DNA from: Clostridium sp. UBA699
Lineage (GTDB): Bacteria; Bacillota; Clostridia; Clostridiales; Clostridiaceae
DNA: 13,064 bases
Direction: 5' to 3'
Assembly (NCBI GenBank): GCA_002298915.1
Contig: DBML01000019.1
Coordinates: 1-13,064 of the forward strand
The position numbers and the translations under genes were made by a program. Each line of letters opens with the position of its first letter. The stretch's first letter is position 1. The notes under the pieces were generated by a model. The model saw nothing but the letters and a program-made list of their open reading frames with translations. It was not told where the DNA came from and made no database searches. This document shows, one piece after another, positions 1 through 5,208 of this stretch.

Positions 1-24
1 GCGCCCATGCCGGGCGCACAAAGC

Positions 25-51
25 AGAAGGCTGGTCAGTAACCAGCCTTCT
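25..51 (-). terminator. Hairpin overlapping the kinase stop codon
   Basis: AGAAGGCTGGT (25-35) and ACCAGCCTTCT (41-51) form an 11-pair stem with a five-base loop. The stem includes the last codons of the kinase gene. Only a short CTTTG follows on the minus strand, so it is a weak terminator candidate. A second hairpin at 1-17 (GCGCCC/GGGCGC) follows and may be the real terminator, with its T-run outside the window. Confidence 0.45.
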
Positions 52-1324
52 TAACATAGAAATCCTGTATGAACATGTCGCCGTTCACGAAGGTGTTCAG
101 CTCAAGGTTGTCCCGGCTGTCCACGATGGACTTGACGATGCCCAGGCCGAGGCCCCTGCCTTCGCCTTTCGTTGAGAAGCCCTTATCGCTTATCCTGCCG
201 AGGTCCAGGAGCTCCTTCCTGAAGGTGTTCCCAACTGTGATGTTCAGGCTGCCATCCAGCTGTTCCGCGAACACCTCGATTTTCTTACCCTCGGTTGCCT
301 CTGCCTCCTCGACGGCGTTGTCCATTATTATGCCGAGGATCCTTGAGAAATCGACCTCCGAGATGTCGGCTGAGGCTATCTCACCCACCGTTATAAGGTC
401 CATCTCAATCTCTTTCTTTATGCACAGCATGGTGTAGTGGGAAAGTATAAACTTGAGAGGCATGTATTTTATGTCCTTGATGTAGAAGAAAGCGTCATAG
501 CTCTTCTTGCCGACAATCTCCTCCTTGAGCTTGCCGTAGAGCTCGTTAGAGTCCAGGTTGACGCTTGAGCTGCCTATCATCATGTTCTTTATGTCATGCT
601 CGAACTCCTTGTACTTGCTGACGAGCCCCTCCACTGTCTCCGTGTACAGGGTGAGCTCCTCTATCCTCTTCTTCTTCTCCTCGAGCTCGAGTTCGGATTT
701 GAGATTCTCCAGGTCCATCTTCCTGTTAGCCACGTAGAAGATGAGTATGAAAAGGTTTATTGAAACAAAAATTATAAGCTCTATCCCGTAGCTGGGCTTG
801 TAGTCGTTGATGATCTTGAGCAGTACGTTGATGCCGATGATCAGGTATATGGCGCTGATGTTCCTTGACTTGCTTCCCTCGTCGGAAAAATCTATCGGGA
901 TGAACCTCCTCAGGATCCCGAAGCCTATGAGGAAGGTTGCGTTGCATATGATGTAGACAGTGCTCTGCCCCTGGGTTAGGATGTTGAAGTTCATAACATC
1001 CTCGGTCTTAAGGGAAGGGTTGATTGTGAGAGCCACCCCTGCTGCCATGAAGTACGCCATCAGGTTAATAAGCTCGATGAAGAACGCGAGCTCGAAGTTC
1101 CTCTTGAAGTTCCTGCCGGTAATCGCGTTCAGCATTATGAATATGCAGCACCAGACGAACATGAACACCGAGAGCGTATCCCTCAGCAGGACCATGCCGA
1201 CGGGCTTTGCGGCGACCACCAGGGCGATCACCAGGAGGCTCCTGGTTGTGAACTTCACCTTCCTGTCAAGATACTGATATGCTACGAACAGATAGAGAAA
1301 GGTATTCAGGACTGTGTACAGCAT
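35..1324 (-). CDS. AgrC-like membrane sensor histidine kinase (GHKL ATPase)
   Basis: Predicted quorum-sensing or peptide-sensing kinase of the AgrC class, 429 residues. Residues 1-200 contain about seven hydrophobic segments (roughly 2-17, 29-47, 51-67, 77-99, 120-140, 155-172, 181-199), forming a polytopic sensor. A charged helix (about 203-235) leads to a dimerisation segment with FEHDIKN, where His243 is the likely phosphoacceptor. The ATPase has an N-box IIMDNAVEEA (Asn336) and a G-box KGEGRGLGLG (about 386-395). This arrangement is typical of AgrC/ComD-type kinases. The start is supported by an AGAGGTGG ribosome binding site a few bases upstream. The gene begins inside the last codons of the LytTR regulator, giving a 19-base overlap and probably coupled translation. 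No cognate agrB or agrD is visible, so the ligand is unknown. The kinase assignment is firm; calling it Agr in the strict sense is inference. Confidence 0.9.
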   Translation of the reverse strand: MLYTVLNTFLYLFVAYQYLDRKVKFTTRSLLVIALVVAAKPVGMVLLRDTLSVFMFVWCCIFIMLNAITGRNFKRNFELAFFIELINLMAYFMAAGVALTINPSLKTEDVMNFNILTQGQSTVYIICNATFLIGFGILRRFIPIDFSDEGSKSRNISAIYLIIGINVLLKIINDYKPSYGIELIIFVSINLFILIFYVANRKMDLENLKSELELEEKKKRIEELTLYTETVEGLVSKYKEFEHDIKNMMIGSSSVNLDSNELYGKLKEEIVGKKSYDAFFYIKDIKYMPLKFILSHYTMLCIKKEIEMDLITVGEIASADISEVDFSRILGIIMDNAVEEAEATEGKKIEVFAEQLDGSLNITVGNTFRKELLDLGRISDKGFSTKGEGRGLGLGIVKSIVDSRDNLELNTFVNGDMFIQDFYVKKAGY

Positions 1325-2043
1325 GCGGCCACCTCTTTCTCCTTCCTTTTGGAGACTAGCTCCCTGACGTCGCCTGTGAGCACTGCGTACATGTCTTCTC
1401 CGGAATTCTCGAGCTTAACGATATGGTCCCTGTTGACTATAGTGCACCTGTGGATCTGGATGAACTGGCTGCCAAGCATCTCCTGGATTTCCCTCAGCGT
1501 CATGCTGACGCTTACGTCCTCCCTGAGCGTATGCACGATTATCTTCTTCTTCTGCTTGTCGGTCTCTATCCAGACGATGTCCGAAGGCTTCACCATGTAG
1601 ACCTCAGCCCCGCTTTTGAATACCAGCGGCTCGTTCTCGAACTTCTCGAGATACAGCTTCAGGAATATCCCCAGGGCCTCCCTTAGGTCTTTCTCCAGGT
1701 TGAAGCCCTTGTCTATGAAGTCCAGGATCCTGAGCTTGTACTTGAACACCGTGTTCACCTGGTGGATATGGGCCGTGACGAAAACCATCTCCCCTTTGTA
1801 CTCGTCGATGCTCCTTATCTCCCTGCCTAGCTGCAGGCCGTTCCTGTCCTGCTTCAGGTCGATGTCAAGGATGTAGAGGCAGTCGTCATATGACTTCAGG
1901 GACCTGATGTATTCCAGGGCAGCATCGTACTTCCTGAATGCTTCGACAGTATATTTTATGCCTGTTCCGCCCATGAAAGACTCTATTATCCTTGTGAGCT
2001 CGGTTATGATTTCGGCTTTGTCCTCGCAGATTACTATTTTCAT
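1306..2043 (-). CDS. AgrA-like response regulator, LytTR DNA-binding domain
   Basis: Cytoplasmic transcription regulator of 245 residues, expected to be phosphorylated by the kinase encoded just downstream. The N-terminal receiver domain (about 1-125) shows the acidic pair Glu7/Asp8, the likely phosphoacceptor Asp60 in CLYILDID, Thr90 in VFVTAH, and a lysine-rich segment near 101-112. The C-terminal LytTR domain (about 140-240) begins near EPLVFKSGAEVYMV and carries the typical IHRCTIVNRDHIVKL stretch. Length and layout match the AgrA/ComE/VirR family, which binds pairs of direct repeats upstream of target promoters. The start has only a weak GGTGG ribosome binding site. An 89-base gap containing a hairpin separates it from the upstream amidohydrolase gene, so it may have its own promoter, but I could not identify a convincing one. 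Confidence 0.92.
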   Translation of the reverse strand: MKIVICEDKAEIITELTRIIESFMGGTGIKYTVEAFRKYDAALEYIRSLKSYDDCLYILDIDLKQDRNGLQLGREIRSIDEYKGEMVFVTAHIHQVNTVFKYKLRILDFIDKGFNLEKDLREALGIFLKLYLEKFENEPLVFKSGAEVYMVKPSDIVWIETDKQKKKIIVHTLREDVSVSMTLREIQEMLGSQFIQIHRCTIVNRDHIVKLENSGEDMYAVLTGDVRELVSKRKEKEVAACCTQS

Positions 2044-2085
2044 ATTGCCACCGCCTTATTGTGGAATTGTTGTGAACGAATTTAA

Positions 2086-2107
2086 GCTGACGGCGCATGC
2101 CGTCAGC
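2086..2107 (-). terminator. Hairpin after the M20 gene, possible weak terminator
   Basis: GCTGACGGC (2086-2094) and GCCGTCAGC (2099-2107) form a perfect nine-pair stem with loop GCAT, 26 bases after the amidohydrolase stop. On the minus strand it is followed by TTAAATT rather than a clean T-run, so termination may be partial and some read-through into the LytTR gene is possible. Confidence 0.5.
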
Positions 2108-2132
2108 CTAAATATATCACATTATTATCTGA

Positions 2133-3314
2133 TTATAAAGATGAACCGCTTTTCAGCCACCTGTATGCGCACTGTGCGAAAACCGAAGCGCCGACCGGCA
2201 GCACGTCCTCATCGAACACTACCTTTGGATGATGGTGCGGGAATGCACCTCTTTCGCCTTCCGCCCTGCAGTTCAGCTGGAAGTGAGCTGAAGGAACCCT
2301 CTCCGCTATGAAAGCGAAATCCTCGGTCGGTGTAGCCCTGGAATCTTTTATAAAGGTGAGGTCATCGCCCATCTCCTTGATGTATCCAAGCATCTCGTCC
2401 AGCAGCTCAGGATTCGTGTACAGCGACGGAACATCCGAAAGCACCTCGTATTCGTATGTTGACCTGTATGCTTTGCACGTGAAATCGACCACTTCCCTGA
2501 TCCTTTTCACCAGGTACTCGCGCAGCTCTTTGCTGTAGGTCCTCAGCGTCCCCTGAAGGACACAGGTGTCCGGTATTATGTTAGGCACAGCGCCAGCAGA
2601 GAACTGCCCTATGGTAAGCACGGCAGTTTCGAAGCCGGAGACTTCTCTTGCAATCAGCTCCTGAAGGCCAAGATATACATGCGCCGCTGTGTTTATAGGA
2701 TCGACGCCCTTCTCAGGCATTGCCCCGTGGCAGCCTTTTCCCTTTACAGTTATCTTGAAGCCGTCCACGGACGACAAGGTGTATCCGTGCTGGTAGCCGA
2801 TGGCTCCGACCGGTGCGTCCAGCATTACATGCACGGCAAGCGCGGCATCGACCTTTGGATTCTCGAGGACTCCGGCGTCTATCATCGCTTTTGCGCCGAT
2901 GAAGTATTCCTCGCCAGGCTGAAACATCAGCTTTATCGTCCCTTCCAGCTCATCCTCATGTTCCTTGAGCATCTTGGCCGCCCCCAGCAGCATAGCTGCA
3001 TGCATATCGTGGCCGCAGGTGTGTGCGTACTGTGTTTTTGAAGCGAATTCCAGGCCGCTGTCCTCTTTCATGTTGAGGCCGTCCATGTCGGCACGCAGGA
3101 GAATCGTTTTGCCAGGTTTCTTTCCGCCTATCAAAGCTACGAGGCCTGAACTGATTATTTCCTTAGGCTCCAGCCCCATCTCGATTAGCTTTTCCTTTAC
3201 GAACTTTGTTGTAGCCGGAAGGTCGTTCATGATTTCCGGAGTTGAATGGAGCTCTCTTCTGATCGCTGTGATCTCATCCTTGAGTTCGTTTGCTCTATCC
3301 ATGAATATATTCAT
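2133..3314 (-). CDS. M20-family metal-dependent amidohydrolase (hippurate hydrolase / aminoacylase-like)
   Basis: Predicted cytoplasmic zinc or manganese amidase of 393 residues, the usual length for the M20D/amidohydrolase group (hippuricase, N-acyl amino acid hydrolases, N-acetyldiaminopimelate deacetylase relatives). Visible motifs are RADMDGL (Asp76, Asp78), HTCGHDMHAAM (Cys100 and His102 as likely metal ligands), FQPGEE (Glu135/Glu136, catalytic base and ligand), AVHV (His162) and a C-terminal FPHHHPK cluster (His360-362). No signal peptide is seen. The start is well supported by GGAGG six bases before the ATG. It lies 27 bases downstream of the MFS gene, so both are probably one transcription unit and the enzyme likely hydrolyses what the transporter imports. 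Substrate cannot be read from sequence; N-acyl amino acids are the best guess, and aminobenzoyl-glutamate-type conjugates are an alternative. Confidence 0.93.
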   Translation of the reverse strand: MNIFMDRANELKDEITAIRRELHSTPEIMNDLPATTKFVKEKLIEMGLEPKEIISSGLVALIGGKKPGKTILLRADMDGLNMKEDSGLEFASKTQYAHTCGHDMHAAMLLGAAKMLKEHEDELEGTIKLMFQPGEEYFIGAKAMIDAGVLENPKVDAALAVHVMLDAPVGAIGYQHGYTLSSVDGFKITVKGKGCHGAMPEKGVDPINTAAHVYLGLQELIAREVSGFETAVLTIGQFSAGAVPNIIPDTCVLQGTLRTYSKELREYLVKRIREVVDFTCKAYRSTYEYEVLSDVPSLYTNPELLDEMLGYIKEMGDDLTFIKDSRATPTEDFAFIAERVPSAHFQLNCRAEGERGAFPHHHPKVVFDEDVLPVGASVFAQCAYRWLKSGSSL

Positions 3315-3341
3315 AATTAGCCTCCAAATAGTACCCTTTAT

Positions 3342-4643
3342 TTATGCTGACTTCTTGCTTAAGTATACATTTTTTGCATTTGTCTCAGCAGTGAAGAACG
3401 AAGCTGTTGTGCTTACGGCTACCAATACTATGAGAACGATGAACGCTTTCTGGTATCCGATCATAGGTGCAGCCTTGTATGCATCGAGGATGTTTCCCAT
3501 TATTACCGGGATGATTGCTGCTCCTGCAAAGCCTATGCAGTTCACAACTCCTGTAGCTATACCAGAGTACCTCCTGTCGTTAACTTCATTGGACATGGTC
3601 CAGCACATCGTGAAACATGACATTACGAAGCCCATGATGAAGAGGAACGGCGTGAGCGCTGCGAGAGGCATCTTGACGAATATGAACACTACCCAGCATA
3701 CCAGTGTTGCTATGCTCAAAGAAACAACGACGATCTTTCTCTTCTTGATCTTGTCAGAAATGTAGCCTACTATCAGTCCGCTTGCCATTGAACCAACCAC
3801 CGCTGCGATTATGAGGTTTGCAGCCCCAACTTTTGCAAGTCCGTATGAAGTCATGAGGTAGGACACTCCGAACGTACCAAGGAGCACAACGTATCCTGTG
3901 TAGAGGCCTATATAGGATGCAGCTATTATCCAGGTTTTCTTGTTCGACATAACCGATCTCAAAGCTTCCTTAACCGAAATGCTTGCGGTTGCAGCAGGCC
4001 TTCCCTCCAGCTCATCCATGCCAGGAAGTCCCATGTCTGTAGGGTCATCCTTGACGAACAGGACAACAATCACTGCAAAAACCAGCATAGCTATTCCCAT
4101 GTAGACGAAGGTGCTTCTCCAGCCGAATGTTTTGGCTGCGATAACGAGAGGCGTCTGGGCCAATATGGCTCCGAGGTTTGCTGCGACTCCTGCGAATCCG
4201 ACCATCAAGGCAAAGTTCTTAGCGTAGAACCAGCGTGACTGGATTTTGATAAGGCAGATGAAGACAACCGAAACTCCTATACCAACCATGAACCTTCCGA
4301 TGTAGGCCACCATGATGTTTGGAGCCATGCCGAAAACCACCGAGCCCAATGCCGCGAGAAGCGAGAAGGAAGCAACCGTCTTTTTCGGTCCGAGTTTGTC
4401 TGCAAGAATGCCGGAAGGTATCTGCATTATGAAGTAAGCGTAAAAGTACATTGACCCGATGTTCGCAAACTGAGCTGCTCCGATACTGAAGGCGTTCTGC
4501 AGGTCAGTCTTTACGACGCCTACCGCCATACGGTGAAACGTGACGAACACGTACATGGCTGCAAGAACAACCCAGACAACCCATCGGTAACTCTCGACAT
4601 CTTTGATTTGTTTTTCTCTTTTTTCATTTACATTTGATTCCAT
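3342..4643 (-). CDS. MFS transporter, 12 transmembrane segments
   Basis: Major facilitator superfamily permease, about 433 residues from the preferred start. Twelve hydrophobic helices are visible in two halves separated by a hydrophilic loop at about 198-239. MFS motif A appears as GILADKLGPKKT after helix 2 (about 78-89), and a half-motif GYISDKIKKRK follows helix 8 (about 293-303). The start at 4643 is chosen because a GGGGG ribosome binding site lies eight bases upstream. The reading frame stays open to an ATG at 4706, and another ATG lies at 4658, but neither has a visible ribosome binding site. The gene is followed after 27 bases by the M20 amidohydrolase, implying import of an amide-linked substrate for intracellular hydrolysis. 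General sequence feel is of the anion/organic-acid symporter group, but the substrate is unknown. A promoter with an overlapping palindrome lies about 190 bases upstream. Confidence 0.92.
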   Translation of the reverse strand: MESNVNEKREKQIKDVESYRWVVWVVLAAMYVFVTFHRMAVGVVKTDLQNAFSIGAAQFANIGSMYFYAYFIMQIPSGILADKLGPKKTVASFSLLAALGSVVFGMAPNIMVAYIGRFMVGIGVSVVFICLIKIQSRWFYAKNFALMVGFAGVAANLGAILAQTPLVIAAKTFGWRSTFVYMGIAMLVFAVIVVLFVKDDPTDMGLPGMDELEGRPAATASISVKEALRSVMSNKKTWIIAASYIGLYTGYVVLLGTFGVSYLMTSYGLAKVGAANLIIAAVVGSMASGLIVGYISDKIKKRKIVVVSLSIATLVCWVVFIFVKMPLAALTPFLFIMGFVMSCFTMCWTMSNEVNDRRYSGIATGVVNCIGFAGAAIIPVIMGNILDAYKAAPMIGYQKAFIVLIVLVAVSTTASFFTAETNAKNVYLSKKSA

Positions 4644-4744
4644 TGATTTTACCCCCATCAATTTTTTATTTCTTGTAAACGTTATATGTATCATGCTGAT
4701 GGTCATATACTACATCATTTTAAAAACCAATAAAATATACTTTC

Positions 4745-4763
4745 CCCCAACGTAGTCTTGGGG
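4745..4763. repeat. Small inverted repeat in the MFS leader
   Basis: CCCCAA (4745-4750) and TTGGGG (4758-4763) flank a seven-base loop. In the minus-strand transcript it would form a short GC-rich hairpin about 100 bases before the MFS start codon. It has no T-run in that direction, so a terminator role is unlikely; it may be an operator or leader structure. Confidence 0.35.
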
Positions 4764-4784
4764 CCCTTCTTTTGTCGAAAACGA

Positions 4785-4815
4785 TACGTTCGGGCAGTTT
4801 TTTTGACCGTTAACG
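4785..4815. repeat. Diverged repeat, copy 1
   Basis: Plus strand ACGTTCGGG, three variable bases, seven Ts, then G, ending near AACGT. It shares about 22 of 31 positions with copy 2 at about 5093-5123 in the same orientation. It lies in the leader of the MFS operon. Confidence 0.4.
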
Positions 4816-4828
4816 TGAAAGGATATTG

Positions 4829-4843
4829 AATTGTATGACAATT
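4829..4843. promoter_or_regulatory. GntR-like operator palindrome over the -10 element
   Basis: AATTGT-ATG-ACAATT is a perfect six-base inverted repeat with a three-base centre. It matches the TNGTNNNACNA pattern of FadR/FCD-type GntR regulators, and TT and AA continue the symmetry outside one mismatch. It covers the candidate -10, the position expected of a repressor site. No GntR gene is in the window; the regulator class is inference. Confidence 0.4.
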
Positions 4844-4858
4844 GAAAATTTTGGTTAA
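4830..4858 (-). promoter_or_regulatory. Candidate promoter of the MFS-M20 operon
   Basis: Minus strand shows TTAACC (4853-4858), 17 bases, then TACAAT (4830-4835): four of six and five of six matches to the sigma-A consensus at optimal spacing. Transcription would begin near 4823 and give a leader of about 180 bases. A second, weaker AT-rich promoter nearer the gene (around 4690-4735) cannot be excluded. Confidence 0.45.
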
Positions 4859-4874
4859 TTTCAAGCAAACGCAT

Positions 4875-4914
4875 AAAAAGGCAGACGGCTCGATTATGCC
4901 GTCTGCCTTTTTTT
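4875..4914. terminator. Bidirectional rho-independent terminator
   Basis: A perfect 15-base stem, AAAAAGGCAGACGGC (4875-4889) against its complement (4898-4912), with an eight-base loop. The plus strand ends in seven Ts (4908-4914), and the minus strand ends in five Ts within the stem. It works on paper in both directions. For minus-strand transcription it is a second barrier between the jet operon and the transporter operon. Confidence 0.85.
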
Positions 4915-4930
4915 CTCGCTTTAAGTGCCG

Positions 4931-5085
4931 CTAAACAATGCCTTTGTACGTTTGACCCTTTGTCTCCGTCCTGAATTCTTCCCAGGCCTTCTCCGCCAGG
5001 AAGCTGTCGTTGATTACATCGCTTGCTGCCATAGCCTTGACATATTCATCTAATGAACGTTGCCGCAGAGACCTCCACTTGGCGG
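4931..5085 (-). pseudogene. Possible 3' remnant of an unidentified gene
   Basis: An open minus-strand frame ends at a TAG at 4931. Its last 50 or so codons (around AKWRSLRQRSLDEYVKAMAA and FLAEKAWEEFRTETKGQ) have protein-like, amphipathic-helix composition and codon choice like the neighbouring genes. Further upstream the frame runs through the jetC terminator hairpin and a T-rich repeat, and its only full-length start is a TTG inside that hairpin (5194), so it is not a credible intact gene. It could be the tail of a gene cut by a rearrangement when the jet cassette arrived. An internal ATG would give a 33-residue peptide, without a clear ribosome site. I do not recognise the family. Confidence 0.3.
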
Positions 5086-5092
5086 GATACGG

Positions 5093-5123
5093 ACGTTCGG
5101 GTGCTTTTTTTGCGCCCAGACGT
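5093..5123. repeat. Diverged repeat, copy 2
   Basis: Plus strand ACGTTCGGG, three variable bases, seven Ts, then G, ending AGACGT. Counterpart of copy 1 about 308 bases away. It lies between the jetC terminator and the possible gene remnant. Confidence 0.4.
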
Positions 5124-5152
5124 AGAACTTTAAAGAATTGTGAGTGAATTGC

Positions 5153-5198
5153 AAAAAACAGCCCTTTGCCCACGCAAATTTTCTTGCGCCGCAAAGGG
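5153..5198 (-). terminator. Rho-independent terminator of the jet operon
   Basis: Eleven bases after the jetC stop, the minus strand can fold as CCCTTTGC (5191-5198) pairing with GCAAAGGG (5162-5169). An inner helix CGCAA/TTGCG has loop GAAAAT and a small internal bulge. It is followed three bases later by TTTTTT (5153-5158). Stem, spacing and T-run match an intrinsic terminator, so most jet transcripts should end here. Confidence 0.8.
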
Positions 5199-5208
5199 TT
5201 GTTATCAA

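Larger units (their letters stand above)
4644..5208. other. Non-coding stretch between jetC and the MFS gene
   Basis: About 565 bases without a convincing intact gene. From right to left it contains the jetC terminator (5153-5198), one copy of a diverged repeat (about 5093-5123), a possible gene remnant (4931-5085), the bidirectional terminator (4875-4914), a promoter with an overlapping palindrome (4829-4858), the second repeat copy (about 4785-4815), a small inverted repeat (4745-4763) and an AT-rich leader reaching the MFS start. The density of structure marks it as a junction between the defence cassette and metabolic genes. Confidence 0.7.

Noticed and set aside
2044..2085. LytTR-type tandem site (two CACAA elements 11 bases apart) before the regulator gene
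   Set aside because: The elements are short and do not match the usual nine-base direct repeats with a 12-base spacer; this could easily be chance.
2044..2132. A small AgrD-like peptide gene in the gap before the regulator
   Set aside because: No start codon with a ribosome site and no Cys-containing amphipathic peptide frame is visible; the gap is mostly a hairpin and AT-rich sequence.
2965..3765. Plus-strand open frame of 266 codons
   Set aside because: It runs antisense across the start of the M20 gene and the end of the MFS gene, both of which have clear family motifs. Its composition is that of a shadow frame, and it has no recognisable domain.
4658..4706. Longer N-terminus of the MFS protein starting at 4706 or 4658
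   Set aside because: Neither ATG has a ribosome site, and the added residues are hydrophilic and AT-rich, unlike a conserved MFS N-terminus. GGGGG eight bases before the ATG at 4643 is better.
4931..5194. An intact 87-residue protein downstream of jetC
   Set aside because: Its only full-length start is a TTG inside the jetC terminator hairpin and no ribosome site is seen. Only the 3' part is kept as a possible remnant.
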